Notes: a model not told the origin generated them from the letters alone. A stretch of DNA of 64,000 bases from Rhinopithecus roxellana (GCF_007565055.1 NC_044561.1:26320114-26384113), one strand, 5' to 3'. Counted from the first letter of the stretch, positions 46,665 to 59,949 are shown. Translations and numbers: made by a program.

Positions 46665-47461
46665 AAGTCCAGGGTCTACAGTTAGATGTGAGCCGCAGGC
46701 CCAGGGAGACTGCATGACTGGGATCTGAGTCCAGCCCCTCCTGGCACTGTGGATGGACCTGAGACAGCTCCAGTATCCCTGCAGGAAGCCACATAGATCC
46801 TATGGAAGACCCAGGTCAGGATCGTGTGGAGGGTGCAGTGGAGGTACCATCCTTGGACAGAGGCATGAGGAGGTGAGAAAAGAAAGAGAGACACAGAAAC
46901 ACAGGGAGGAACACCCCGCAAACTTCTCCCTCTCAAATTTGGCTTGGAGGTCCAAACTGAGATAGGCATAAATGGATATAATGATAGGAAATAAAGAACT
47001 ATAACCAAGAAAACCAACTCTTGGAACATAAATTGACCCTAGGTAAAATCATTCATGTCTTTACATACAAACAGAGACTTCAAAATAAACTGAAGGTGTT
47101 TCAAGAGAGAATTGGAGGTGAAATTATATTTACAAGTGCATAAATAGTAATAAAAAACAGACAAAATGCAATGATTTGTTTTCGTGAAAAGCAGCTAATT
47201 GGAGATCTTAAACATGAATTAAAAAGGAGTCATTGAAATACATTTTATAAAAAAAGCCGTATATGTGTGAAAGTCTAGCCTGCCTGAATGCAGTCAAAGT
47301 GAGAAGTAGTGAATTGGAAGAGAGTTCAAAGGAAATCATCCAAAATACAATAAAGTTACAGCCAGATGCTGAAATGAGCCTGTTTCCCTTTTAGCATAGA
47401 TACAAAGATAGCAAATTCTACGTTTTAAAGTGAGATCACCATTTAGAAATTTAAGCTCATG
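46665..47461. other. Unrecognised sequence
   Basis: No gene. 46,960-47,440 is AT-rich and may be decayed LINE. Confidence 0.4.
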
Positions 47462-47768
47462 GGCCGGGCACAGTGGTTCATGCCTATAATCCCAGCACTT
47501 TGGGAGGGCAAGGTGGGTGGATCAGGAGTTCGTGACCAGCCTGCACAATATGGGGAAACGCTGTCTTTACTGAAAATACAAAAATTAGCCAGGCATGGTG
47601 GTGCGTGCCTGTAATCCCAGCTACTCAGGAGACTGAGGCAGGAGAATTGCTTGAACCTGGGAGGCGGAGGTTGCAGGGAGCTGGGATCATGCCACTGCAC
47701 TCCAGCCTGGATGACAGAGTGAGATTCGGTCTCAAAAAAAAAAAAAAAAGAAAGAAAAGAAAAAGAAA
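47462..47768 (+). mobile_element. AluS-like SINE
   Basis: Full-length Alu with A/G tail, flanked by AGAAATTTAAGCT on both sides. Confidence 0.96.
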
Positions 47769-48199
47769 AAGAAATTTAAGCTGACGGTGGAGAATGAGCC
47801 AGGATTTCTGAAGAGTATTGCCAGTATCAAAGATATATAAGGTCAGGGAGGGAAGAAGGGATTTTGAGGAGGATTTTTAAAGAGACATATTAGTGTCTTA
47901 AATTTTTCCACGATAACTACTGACCCCACTTTATTAAGACCTACTTTCATTAAAAGAAAGTCAGAAAACATACTGAAAAAAGTCCCAGATTCATTCGGGA
48001 TAGAAACTACTTGTCAACCAGGAGTGGAGAGTGGCTTCTCATCCCGAGGACGGACATCTACCAGGGATATGAACAAGCCCGTCATTCGGGGTAACATTTT
48101 AAAAACATTCTTTTTGAAGCCAGGAACGAGACTTAAGAGCCAGCTCCAACTGTTCCTCTTCAAATTTCACTGGACTCAAGCCAATGTAATAAAGCAAGA

Positions 48200-49300
48200 A
48201 AAATTTGATTCAAAAATTACAAAAATAAGACAATTTATTTGCAGAAGATAAAATTGTATACATGGACCATCAAAGAAGCAAAACCACCAAGAAAGTTTCT
48301 GGATGTGGACTTTTAAAAATGTCAGTAGCGTTCCAAAAGTTAAAATAAACAGAAATACAACTGTAAACAAATTTCCATTTACCTTTCTCACAAAATTCTC
48401 TAAGATACCAAAGATGTACCAGGCCCTTAGAAGCAGGATTAAGACATACAGTTGGCCCTCCATATCTGTGGGTTCCACATCTGTGGATGCAGATCAAAAA
48501 TATTTCGAAAAGTGGATGGTTGTGTCTGTACTGATCACACACGGACTTTTTTTCTTGTTGTTATTCCCTAAACACTACAGTTTAACCACAATTTCCATAG
48601 CATTGACATTGTATTAAGCATTGTAAGTAATTGAGAGATGATTTACAGCGTGCAGAGGATGTGTGGAGGTTATATGCAAATACTATGCCATTTTCTACCA
48701 GGGACGTGAGCATCTGGGGATTTTGGTGTCTGTGGGAGGTCCTGGAACCCATCCCCATGGATACTGAAGGAAGACTGTGCTTATAGCTCTGGCTGGATGG
48801 CTTGGTGTATTTATGGATTCAAACTCAGTAGCGTGAACAAGTCAATTTTCCTTAAATTAGTCTATAAATTTAATGTAAGTCCATGCAGAATTTCAATAGT
48901 ATTTTTCATGGAGCATGACATTTATTATCAGATAACAGAAAAGGGCAAAGAATGGCTGAGTTATTTGTGAAGAAGACGAAGAAGAAGAGAGGAATGTCCT
49001 ACCAAATATCAATAGATACTAGAAAGCTATAGAATTAAGACAATGTACAGAGTGCACTGTGACAAACAGAACTGACAGAAAGAAACAGCCCAGGATGGAC
49101 CTAAGATGAGTGAAATCAATATATGGCAGGGGTGTTATAACCTTAATGAGAAAAAAAAGAAGTTTTTTTTTTTTTTTTTTTATAAAATGGTATATAATCA
49201 ATGTAATAATGGTATACAGATAATCAATATGAAAAACATTATTTTATATTATACTTAAAAATAATATTCAGGTATATTGAAAATTAATATTAAAAGAGGA
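48200..49300 (+). mobile_element. Old L1 (L1M-class) ORF2 fragment
   Basis: After the embedded MER2-like element it reads 'GTCTATAAATTTAATGTAAG', 'GAAGAAGACGAAGAAG', 'CTACCAAATATCAATAG' and 'AATCAATATATGGC', in ORF2 order. Frames are broken. Confidence 0.75.
48449..48778 (+). mobile_element. MER2/Tigger-like DNA transposon
   Basis: Starts after TA with CAGTTGGCCCTCCATATCTG and ends GGATACTGAAGGAAGACTG, inverted terminal ends typical of the MER2/Tigger group. No transposase; inserted in the L1. Confidence 0.85.
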
Positions 49301-50100
49301 CATTTACAATATTTAAAAGAGGCTTCTTTTGACAGTTACATATCAGACAAAACATCCTGTATAATATACTTCAGAATCGTGGATAGAGTACAAAATATAG
49401 GCTTTTAAATACGGATCTTTACCAAACTAAAATAGTAAGAACAATCTTCAGAAATAAAACGTAACAGGAAAGCACAAAAGCAGGCTCTGGAGACATTGGT
49501 AGCCCATCAAGGCAGTTGCCAGGCACAGTCACACGGAGTTTGGGTTTCTAACAATGGCACAAGACCCAAGGTGAGGAGATAAATAAGGATTATTGTGTGC
49601 AGTTGGAAGACTCAAATAGCTACTGTCAGGAAAAAGGGAATTTAGAGAAAAATCTTCCCTGCAAAAGAGACAGCAAGCACATTTGTGTTACTCAGCTCTG
49701 GCTCTGAGTAGAGGGCGGGGAGCAGGGTCTATTCCTTTGAAAATTCAGACCTCAAAAGTCCAGAGAAGGGTTAGGACTTGAATTTTCTGCATGGTCCAAA
49801 AACGCTCTAGCAGATGCATTTGTCTATCAGGCCCAGGTTCATAGGGCTCACTGAAGGAAAGGCACTATTTTACGTAGTTAGACACCCACCACCCAGGCTC
49901 AGAATCTGTCCAGAGAATGATCCATTGAAAATCCATAAACTCACATGAGCACAGAATACCACCACGTAAGGGAGCAGAAACAGCACGGCCTTCGTCCTAC
50001 AGCGACTCCAGATGTGGGGATATGCGGATTCTAAATAAGCACATTTCATGTGTTTAAGTGGAAATATGAAACATGGGTAGGGAACAAAATACTATTAGCA
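49301..50100. other. Probable LINE remnants
   Basis: No clear landmarks; probably a continuation of the old L1 towards its 3' end, which is recognisable at 50,387. Confidence 0.4.
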
Positions 50101-50386
50101 GCCAGGCATGGTGTCTCACACCTGTAATCCTGGCACTTTGGGAGGCCAAGGTGGGTAGATCATTTGAGGTCAGGAGTTCGAGACCAGCCTGACCAACATG
50201 GTGAGATCCCATCTCTACTAAAATACAAAATTAGTTGGGCATGGTGGCAGGCACCTGTAATCCCAGCTACTTGGGAGGCTGAGACAGGAGAAGTGCTTGA
50301 ACCTAGAAGTCAGAGGTTGCAGTGAGCCGAGGTCATGCCATTGCACTCCAGCCTGGACAACAGAACAATACTCCATCTCAAAAAAA
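50101..50386 (+). mobile_element. AluS-like SINE
   Basis: Full-length Alu; flanks AAAATACTATTAG and AAAATACTCTTAG are a target duplication with one change. Confidence 0.95.
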
Positions 50387-50770
50387 AATACTCTTAGAAA
50401 TGAGAGCTTACCCATAAAGACAGAGAGTAGCTTGGCAGTTACCAGAGACTGAGAAGGGAAGTGGGTCAGGGGATGAAGAGAGTTTGATTAATGGATACAA
50501 ATAAATGCTTAGATGGAAGTGATAAGACCTGGTGTTCCATAGATCAGTAGGGTGACTATGGTTAGGATTAATCCACTGTACATTTCAAAAAAGCTAGAAG
50601 AGAATGATTCAAATGTTCCTCACATACAGAAAAGAAAATATCTAAGGTGATAGATACTCAAATTGCCCTAATTCGATTATATGAATGGATCAAATTATCC
50701 CATGTACCCCCAAAATATGTACATCTAAAATATGTACACCTATCAATTAAAATAAATACATTAATTTAAA
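50387..50770 (+). mobile_element. L1 3' UTR (L1M-class)
   Basis: 'GGCAGTTACCAGAGACTGAG', 'AGTAGGGTGACTATGG' and 'CATGTACCCCCAAAATATG' with an ATAAATA tail are the sense L1 3' UTR. It continues across the Alu. Confidence 0.85.
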
Positions 50771-50909
50771 AATGAGAGCTCAGTTGGAAGAAAACTTAAT
50801 TAAGTCAATAGAAATGAAAATTATAATAATTGAAATTAGAAGCCAAATGGACAGATGAAATACCAGAGTTTGAAAAGCGGGCAACTGACGTAAAGAAGTG
50901 AGGATGGTG

Positions 50910-51214
50910 GGCCGGGCACGGTGGTTCACACCTGTAATCCCAGCACTGTGGGAGGCTGAGACGTGTGGATCATGAGGTCAGGAGTTTGAGACCAGCCTGA
51001 CCCACATGGTGAAAATCCGTCTCTACTAAAAATACAAAAAACTTAGCTGAGCGTGGTGGGGAGGCACCTGTAATCCCAGCTACTCAGGAGGCTGAGGGAG
51101 TAGAATCGCTTGCACCCAGGAGGCAGAGGTTGCAGTGAGCCGAGATTGTGCCACTGCACTCCAGCCTGGGCAACAGAGCAAGACTCCATCTCAAAAAAAT
51201 AAAAATAAAAAATA
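50910..51214 (+). mobile_element. AluS-like SINE
   Basis: Full-length Alu, (AAAAT)n tail, AGGATG on both sides. Confidence 0.95.
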
Positions 51215-52001
51215 AGGATGTTGATCAAAGGCAACCTGGTGTTTCAAGTTTCTCAAAGGAGTCAGAAATTTGATGACGTCGATGACAGTGATGCTACAGG
51301 ATTGCCTGAATTCTACAAAGTCACTGACAGGTGAGGACTTCAAAGAGTCGACTATGGAGAAAACACTAAACAAATTCGCCAACAAACACAAAGCAGGTGT
51401 GGTGATATCAGGGCCAAGAGAGGCCCTTGGGGAACCTGACGAAGCCATTCAATATTGCATAAAACTGCATTCCTACCCTGAAATGGTGGAAAAGATGTCT
51501 ACCGTCGTAACATTTATTTGGAAAAACCACGCTTGAAAACCCACAGTCAATATTTGATTCTTCAGGTCATGAGTTGCATTAAGAAATGTATAGTACAAAA
51601 TATAGAACAAACATTTTGTCCATGGATTTTACATATTGTTAATGATAAAACACAAATTAAATATTAAAATAATCTGCTCTGATCTTCCAGGTTTTATTTA
51701 GATTGTTTCTAAGTGAGTGGGCCTTGATGACAACTAGTTTTTCTTGATCTGGTGGCTGTCTGTGCTGACCATTCCACCACTGCAGACACAGCGTCAGCTT
51801 CTACTTCCCCCGAGGGTAGGGGAGTACTTGTCCCTCCTCCACCTACAGCTTTGAAACCACTGAGGATCTGTTGGGTGAGAAAAAATACATTTTTAAAAAA
51901 AATTTTGGCTGTTTTTATCTGAATTCCAGCAATCATAAATAAGATTGATTCTATAAATCATAAATAAGACTGAACACCTTTTCATGTGTCTGATAGACAT
52001 T
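51215..52001. other. Unrecognised sequence with an 88-codon frame
   Basis: A plus-strand frame at 51,270-51,536 reads like ordinary mixed protein (start MMTSMTVMLQDC, end TFIWKNHA), not like low-complexity repeat. I do not recognise the family. It could be a processed-pseudogene remnant or chance. Confidence 0.3.
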
Positions 52002-52323
52002 TCTTTATTTTATTTTATTTAATTTTATTTTATATTTTTTTGGGAAGGAGTCTCCCTCTGTCACCCAGGCTGGAGTGCAGTGGTGTGATCTTGGCTCACT
52101 GCAACCTCCTGCCTCCTGGGTTCACACCATTCTCCCGCCTCAGACTCCCAAGTAGCTGGGACTACAGGCACCCCCCACCACGCCTGGCTAATTTTTGTAT
52201 TTTCAGAAGAGATGGGGGTTTCACTGTGTTAGCCAGGGTGGTCTTGATCTCCTGACCTCGTGATCCACCTGCCTCGGCTTTCCAAAGTGCTGGGATTACA
52301 GGCGTGAGCCACTGCGCCCAGCC
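52002..52323 (-). mobile_element. Alu SINE (AluY/Sc-like)
   Basis: Full-length reverse Alu with a (TTTTA)n tail; flanks ACATTTCTT and ACATTCGTCTT are similar. Confidence 0.95.
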
Positions 52324-53380
52324 ACATTCGTCTTCCTTTTTTTGAAGACTGCCTGTTTCAGTTCTTGGCCTGGGGCTCTTTTGGGTTGTTCATCTTTTAC
52401 TTTTGATTTGTACAAGCTTATTGTAAATTAAGGACAGCCATTTGTTTGTCATATGTTTGTATTGAAAAACATTGACTTTTCAGTTGTTTGTGCTTTGTCA
52501 TTGTTTCTGTCATTTTCAGTGCTGCAAAAAAAAAAAGGTTTTACATTCTACGGGGTTAAATAAGAGACCACCTTTTCTCCACTGCATCTCCTTTGCACCT
52601 TTGACATTAAATCAGTCCATAGAGTAAGTCTGTCCATGAACATGTATTCTGTTCCATAGCTGTATTTATCTATGGTTATAAAAAACAGCACTATCTTCAT
52701 GACTGCAGCTACAGAGTAAGCCTTTAAATCTTAACACCTGGTAGTGCAATTTCCCTAATTTCATTCTTCTTTTCAATTTTTTTTTTTTTCTATTGTGGTT
52801 CCTTTAGTTTCCTGTATAAACTTTAGAGTCAGATATAATAAATCCTTCTGGCACTTTGATAGAAATTGCATATTAACCTACATATTGTGAGGCATAAGTA
52901 TTTTATATTTTTGATGCCTTTGCAAATGGTGTTTTTAAATTTTAATTTCTAATTGCTCATTGATAGTATGTAGAACTACAATTGATTTTGTACATGTATC
53001 TTGTATTCTGCAACTTTGCAAAACTCATTTACTAGTTAAGTAGCTCTTATAGTGATATATTTCTTGGCCATGATGAATTCTTTCAGCATTTGTATGTCTA
53101 AAAAGTCTTTATTTTGTCTTCACTTTCAAAAGATATTTTCACTGGATATAGAACTGAGAGCTGACTTTTTTTACTTTAAAGACACTGCTCTACTGACTTT
53201 TTGCTCAGATGGTTTCCAATGATAAATCTGTTGCCATACTTACCTGTGCTGTATATGTAATATAACTTATCTTGCTGCTTTAAAATTTTCTCTTTATCCG
53301 TAGTTTTGAACAATTTATGAAGATGCACCTGGTAGTTTTCTTATTTCTTAATCTTGGGGCTCAAAAGCATCTTGTGTTTA

Positions 53381-53803
<423 letters not shown>

Positions 53804-54134
53804 CGTTTCTATCATTCACTAATATGCTGCTGTTTTAGTTTTTTCTCTATACATTTCATTTTTGATAGGTTTCTATTGCTATGCCTTCATGTTCACTGAT
53901 ATTTTCTTTTACAACGTCTAATTTTCCATTAATCTCGTTCAGTGTATTTTCATCTCATACATTGTAGTTTTCATGTTTGGTTTGGTGCTTTTTAATAACC
54001 TCCAAGCAGTCTACTTAACATGACCAATCTTTGCTCTAGTGTTTTGAACTTGTGGTTATAATTTAAATAACTATATTCATGTCCTTTTTGGTTAATTTTA
54101 ACATCCGCGTTGGTCATGGGTTGATTTTAATTGA

Positions 54135-54414
54135 TTTTTTTTTTTTTTTTTGAGATGGAGTCTCGTTCTGTTGCCCAGGCTGGAGTGCAGTGGCCGGATC
54201 TCAGCTCACTGCGAGCTCTGCCTCCCGGGTTCCCGCCATTCTCCTGCCTCAGCTTCCCGAGTAGCTGGGACTACAGGTGCCGCCACCTTGCCCGGCTAGT
54301 TTTTTGCATTTTTAGTAGAGACGGGGTTTCACCGTGTTAGGCCAGGATGGTCTCGATCTCCTGACCTCGTGATCTGCCCGCCTTGGCCTCTCAAATTGCT
54401 GAGATTACAGGCAT
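54135..54414 (-). mobile_element. AluYR-type SINE (Old World monkey lineage)
   Basis: Reverse Alu with GTGGCCGGATCTCAGCTC and GCCCGGCTAGTTTTTTGC, the same lineage markers as the copy at 10.4 kb. The element's 5' end is missing about 20 bases. Confidence 0.9.
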
Positions 54415-54900
54415 TGAGCTGATTTTTTTTTTTTTTTTACTCTTCATTTTGGGCTACCTGGTAGTTTTTGATTGGATGCCAGACGTTATGAATTTTCTCT
54501 TCTTTGGTATTAAATTGTTTATATTCCTACATTATTTTTGAGCTTTGTTCTGATATACAATTAAGTTACTTGGAAATAGTTTTATCCTTTCAGGAAGTGC
54601 TTTCCCCATTGATTAGGCAGAACGAGAGCAACATTTAGTCTAGGGCCAGTTTTCCCCTACTCAGAGGCGTGCATGAGCATTCTGAAGAATCTACTCAATG
54701 TTCCGGGAACGCTGAGCTCTTCCTGATGCCTGGTGAGAACAGGCGATATTCCCATCCTGGCGAGCTTGGGGCATTGGCTAAAAGATGTACTTTGTAGCCA
54801 GAGCAGTACATCTATAAAGCTTCCTCACATACATGTACTGGTCCATATTCAGTGAACACTGGGGTGTGGGGGCCTGGAGAACTCTAGGGCCCACTCCCCG

Positions 54901-55869
54901 TGCTGCCCTCCCCTCTCAGGAACTCTGTCCATGCTGGCCAGTTCATTCCAGCTGCCCTGGCCTCTGTGGACTCTAAGCTCTGTCCATGCAATGCAGGGGT
55001 CCGCCAGGCCCCATGTGGATCCCCCTCGGGGTACTGTGGCTGGAAACTCTTGGCAGCGGCTAAAGCAATCACAGAGATCACTGCACTGGTTTCCCTCCTC
55101 TCAGGCTCCCCCGTCCTTCCCTGCCCGATGTCCAGTGTTTGGAAAATGATTTTTTTCATGTATTTTCTCTGGCTTTATTGCTTCTGGTGAGAGGCCGAGT
55201 CTGGTCCCTTTTGCTCCATATCAATCAGAAGCAAACAACCACCCTGCCTTTAATACTGAATGCTTGAAAGACTTGCCAGTGTAGAAAATTAATACTGCAT
55301 AAGTCTACATGAATATAAATAAATGGCCGAATAAATAAACAAATGGAGGAGGAGACACTAAACTTTGTTATAGAATTCTGATTCTGTGTAGCTACTCCTT
55401 GTTATCCAGGAGGTGGAGATTAATAAGCTCCTCTCTTCTCCAAGGTGGTGGGGTCAGATTCAATGACTGGTTTCCAAAGAATAGGCTCAACAAGGAACCA
55501 CAGGAACTTCTCAGTGGAGAATCCTGGCAGATGCCACCTTAACCACATGATGAAGGTCGGTACCCCAGCGATGGCAGGTGGAAATCCCACATCTCGGGGG
55601 CGGTGTGATGAGACAGGCATTTCCCTTCTGTGATGTGATTTCCAAGAAACAACAGGCAAACCCAGGCTCTGGGACAGTTCACAGGACGTGTAGCCCGTAC
55701 TCCTTGGGACCGTCAAGGTCATAAAAAATAAGGAGAGATGTAGAAACTGTTGCAGACCAGAGGAACCAGAGAGTTGTGACAAGTAAATTTGATGTAGGGC
55801 TCTGGATGAGATCCCAGAATAGAATGAGGACATTAATGGGAAAACTTGTGTATAAGCTTGAGTTTCATT
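54901..55869. other. Unique or unrecognised sequence
   Basis: No gene supported; short frames only. Confidence 0.45.
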
Positions 55870-56337
55870 AAAAAAAAGTTTTTGAAAGAAACCCAAGATT
55901 ACAGTTCAGGAAGAAAAGTGGAGGGGGGCTCTTCAATAAGTGGGGAGGGATCCGCTGAATATCTATGGGGGTAAAGACACATCCTGATCCCTGCCTTTTA
56001 CCTTACATAAAAATCAATTTCAGATGGATTACAGGGCTAAATGTGAAAACCAGAACGCTTTTAGAAGAAAGCAAAGGAGAGCATTTTTGTGATCTTAGTG
56101 GGGCAGGTTTCGTAAACAAGGCCTGGGGAAGTGGACGCACTGAGTTATATTAAAATGAGGACGCTCCGTTTATTTTCTAATAAGAGAGAAATTAATGCCA
56201 TTAAGAGAGGGAGAGGACAGTTGTCGGTGGGGGGAGATACTGACAAGGCATGCTTGCAACACAGGACTCGTAGCCAACGTGTGTAATGAGCTTCGCATGG
56301 GTAAGGAAGAAAAAGATAAGGCAACACAGTGGCCAGT

Positions 56338-56672
56338 GCCTGTAACTCCAGCAACTCGGGAGGCTGAGGCGGGAGAATCGCTTGAACCCGGTGTAGTGTC
56401 TGGTGTACGCACCCATTCTCTGGATGAGCAGGCAGCAGGCTCCAACTGGACACGACCAAGAGAAGTGCTTCCGGAATATTCCAGGCAGTGGCTCTTGGTA
56501 AACACACAAACCCATTCTGCTGGGTTTATACTCAGAAAGGGAACCACATGGGCACGGAAACTGCTTGGTTCACATGGAGGATAAGAGGCGGAGATTGCAG
56601 TGAGCCGAGATTGCACCACTGTACTCCAGCCTGGGTAACAGAGAGTGATTCCATCTCTTAAAAAAAAAAAGA
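56338..56672 (+). mobile_element. 5'-truncated Alu with a 0.19-kb foreign insert
   Basis: Alu right-arm sequence stops at 'CTTGAACCCGG' (56,391) and resumes at 'GAGGCGGAGATTGCAGTG' (56,585). The gap is filled by 56,392-56,584, an inverted copy of 57,175-57,363 plus a short direct copy of 57,468-57,482. Flanking GCAACA suggests the original Alu target duplication. Confidence 0.92.
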
Positions 56673-56825
56673 AAGACAATGCAACAGAAAGTGGGGCCAC
56701 ATGTTTGACTAAACTCCTCACAAAAAGGCATGTCCGAGGGCCCTCGCACTCTGTGCCTCTTCCCTGAGCTGCCGCTGAGTGTTCAGCAGCCTGGGAGGTG
56801 CCTGGGGGGAGGGGCTCAGGAGCTC

Positions 56826-57096
56826 CACCTTTCTTTTTGAAACTGAGTCTTGCTCTGTCTCACCCAGGCTGGAGTGCAACAGTTGCGCTTGCAGGCTCAC
56901 TGCAGCCTCCGCCTCCCAAGTTCAAGCTATTCTCCTGTCTCAGCCTCCTGAGTAGCTGGGATCACAGGCATTATGCCGTCACACCTGGCTAATTTTGTAT
57001 TCTTTGTAGAGACAGGGTTTCACCCTGTTGGCCAGACTGGTTTCAAACTCACGACCTCAGGTGATCCACCTGCCTCGGCCTCCATAAGTGCTGGGA
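56826..57096 (-). mobile_element. Alu SINE, truncated
   Basis: Reverse Alu from 'TTTTTGAAACTGAGTCTTGC' to 'CATAAGTGCTGGGA', lacking the 5' end. It lies in the old L1, between the two arms of the inverted duplication. Confidence 0.93.
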
Positions 57097-57959
57097 CCCA
57101 CCTCTTCCCTGCTGCAGTGCAGGGTCTGCTACCGTCCCTTTGGGAAGCCCCTGAGCAGCACCTCCTGCAGCCAAAACCAAGCACATTCCGTGCCCATGTG
57201 TTTCCCTTCCTGGGTATAAACCCAATAAAATGGGTCTGTGTGTTTACCGAGAACTACTTCCTGCCTGGAATAGTCTGGAAGCAATTCTCTTGGTCGTGCC
57301 CGGTTGGCGCCTGCTGCCTGCTCATCCAGAGAATGGGTGCGTACACCAGATGCAACACACTATGCAATCACACACAACGGGAGTGGAGGGTCCACAAGGT
57401 CATGCACAGGGTCATTTCTGGAGGAATTCCACAAATATCCCATCAGCAAAAAGAGACTCTGGTTCCATTCACATGGAGGCTAAGAGGCTCAAGAGGCATC
57501 CCTGCCATGACAGGGAGGATTGGAGCCTCTCTTTGGGCAAGGCAGAGCGCCTTGGGGCGGTGATCAGGTCCTGCCTTGTGATCTGATGTGCTCTGTGTGT
57601 GAACACTCAGAGAGGCGGGCCTTTCAGATGTATTCTCTATGGCGCAATAAAAAGTTGTTATGAGAATTTTTTAAGTAAATCATATTTTGATTTGCTAAAC
57701 CTTGGTGGTGGGGCAAGAGGGTGTTTATTAGTCTCCTGTGTAGTCTTGTCTTACATCTGAAATAATTTTAATAAAATAACATAGATATATGTCTACAAAA
57801 TGAGAAGTGAAAATTCCCCATCCTAGCGTCTACTCAACCCTCTCTCCCAGCACTTCTTGATGCAGCCACTTCTGACTTTGATTTTGTTCCCTAAGTTCTG
57901 TCATTTTACCTGGAAGACTCTGGTCACAGTGGAGCTTGGGACTATTTTAAAAATTATCT

Positions 57960-58235
57960 AATAAAAATGACTCCTTGAGTTAATGATTTCCAAATTGTAT
58001 TCTGGTTATTCTTTAATTCCTATGATATTTAAACTATTCTAGATCACACAAAAAGATGAAAAGCTTAACACCAAAGATTGATCATGATAGTAAAGGAAGA
58101 AAAAATTACATGTTAATTTCATTTCTAAATTCGGATTCAAAAATCTTCAATAAAATTTAAATAAGAAATCAAATCCTGTAGTATATTTAGATGGATAATC
58201 CATCATGGACCAGCGAGTTTATTCCAGGAGCGGAG
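57960..58235 (+). mobile_element. Old L1 ORF2 fragment
   Basis: 'CATGTTAATTTCATTTCTAA', 'CAAAAATCTTCAATAAAAT' and 'ATCCATCATGGACCAGCG' follow sense ORF2 order. Confidence 0.65.
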
Positions 58236-58391
58236 AAGCCAGCCTTGGTGGAGGCGGCAGAGCAGGTCCATTTGTTCTCAAGGCTGAGAGTAAATGAGCT
58301 GATGCTGAGCTCTGCCTGCATCCTTCCCTGTCCTGCGGAGTCCTGAACACATCTCAAAGCTCTTCTCGTTGCTTCCAGATGTCAAAAGCCT

Positions 58392-58700
58392 AGGTTGGGC
58401 ACAGTGGTTCATGCCTGTAATCCCAGCACTTTGGGAGGCTGAGGGGGCAGATCACCTGAGGTCAGGAGTTTGAGACCAGCCTGGCCAACATGGTGAAACC
58501 CCATCTCTACTAAAAATACAAAAATTAGCTGGGCATGGTGGTGGGTGCCTGTAATCCCAGCTACACTGGAGGCTGAGGCAGGAGAATCACTTAAACCAGG
58601 GAGGTGGAGGTTGCAATGAGCTGGGATCATACTACTGCACTCCAGCCTGCGTGACAGAGCGAGACTCTGTCTCAAAAAACAAACAAACAAACAAACAAAA
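58392..58700 (+). mobile_element. AluS-like SINE
   Basis: Full-length Alu with a (CAAA)n tail; flanks CAAAAGCCT and CAAAAACCT. Confidence 0.95.
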
Positions 58701-59019
58701 ACCTGTGCAGCCTGAGGGCTTCCTTCCAGACTCTCTTCAAGGTGATCTTCTCACTGTACTCCTCTGTGGGGGGCTGCAGGGTGGCGTCGGTGGGGAGGGG
58801 ATGCCCCACCTTTTCTCCTCTGGGCTGGGCTTTCTTCTCCATCTTGTAACTGCCTTGAAGAACCTTCCAGGTTTATCCCAAGTGACCAGGGCTCAGGAAA
58901 CAAGAGCAGAGGCTTCGGGAGTGCCTGGGGCTGCAATGGGGAGTTGGTGAGCTCTGTGCAAGATGGGTGCCCACCAAGCTGTTGCTGTGACCTAGTCTTC
59001 AAAAGGCCATTCTATCATT
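58701..59019. other. Unique sequence
   Basis: Nothing recognised. Confidence 0.5.
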
Positions 59020-59023
59020 CTAT

Positions 59024-59516
59024 TGTAGCAGGACGAGCAGCAGACAAAACTCCTCAGACACCGGATTAAAGAAGTAAGAAGTGTATTTGGCCGGGAGTGT
59101 CGACAGAGTTGCGTCTTAAAAGCCAAGCTCCCTGAAAAAGAAATTCTTGGCCCTTTTAAGGGCTTACAACTTTAAGGGGTCCTCGTGAAAGGCTTGTGAC
59201 AGATGGAGCAAGCGTGGGGAATGTGATTGGGGGCTACACGCATCAGCTAACAGAACAAAAAGTTCTACATTGTTTTTTCATACAATGTCTGGAATTCACA
59301 GATAACACGGGTAGTTTTGGTCAGGGGTTAATATTATTATTATTCAAACCAGCAGGGCTGGGTGGTGGTGCCAAGGTCCTCTAGCTATTTAATCTTCTTC
59401 TGTTTCTTTCTAATGTTTTGTTTTCTCCATTTTCTCCTGTCTTATAAACTAGGGAAAAGGGGAGGTGGGGGAGAAATTGGGAAGGGCAGGAGGAGAAGTG
59501 GTGGTCTCACTCCCTA
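59024..59516 (-). mobile_element. ERV1-like LTR
   Basis: Minus-sense LTR. It ends ...GAGTTTTGTCTGCTGCTCG then TCCTGCTACA at 59,024. CTAT flanks both ends (59,020-59,023 and 59,517-59,520), the 4-bp duplication typical of gammaretrovirus-like ERVs. A TTAAAAGG-type TATA region ('CCCTTAAAAGGGCC') and an A-rich polyadenylation region lie inside. The 4-bp match on both sides suggests a solo LTR separate from the pol remnant to the right. Confidence 0.82.
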
Positions 59517-59520
59517 CTAT

Positions 59521-59949
59521 CACTTGCTGTCAGAGGCAGTGCCTGTGTGAGTCTTGGCCATTGCCCTCCCTGGGTCCCTGGGGAAGGTGACACTCCTCCC
59601 CCACCTGGCCTCCCGTAGTCCTCCCCCACCCCAAATCTGCCTCACATCCTCCTTGCTGCTGCAGGGCCCTTCCCACAGCAGGTGTCACCCGGGGCAGGGC
59701 TTTCTTAGGATGGCTCAGGTCTGGTTCTGGGATGGAGCCAGGACATGCTCCTGGCCCTTGGGAAAGGCGACCTGGCCCGCAGGTGGTGGGGACACTCTGT
59801 CAGCTCTTCAAGGTGCTTCTTTCCACTTGAGAAGGAGCATTGAGGCTGGGGGATGCCAGCCCCCGGTTCCCTTCCTGGCACTGCCTCTTCCCACCTACAA
59901 GAAACAGGGTGTGTTCCAGCCCCTCTGGGTCTTGGTTTTCTCAGTGGTC
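59521..59949. other. Unrecognised sequence
   Basis: No repeat or gene recognised between the LTR and the pol remnant. Confidence 0.4.

Larger units (their letters stand above)
55870..57780 (+). mobile_element. Very old L1 (L1M-class) ORF2 3' half
   Basis: Sense L1 order is followed with strong decay: 'GCTTGCAACACAGGACTCG', 'GGAAGAAAAAGATAAGGC', 'CCTCACAAAAAGGCATGTCC', 'CCTGGGTATAAACCCAATAA' and 'GGTTCCATTCACATGG'. It is interrupted by an Alu with an embedded inversion and by a reverse Alu. Confidence 0.65.
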
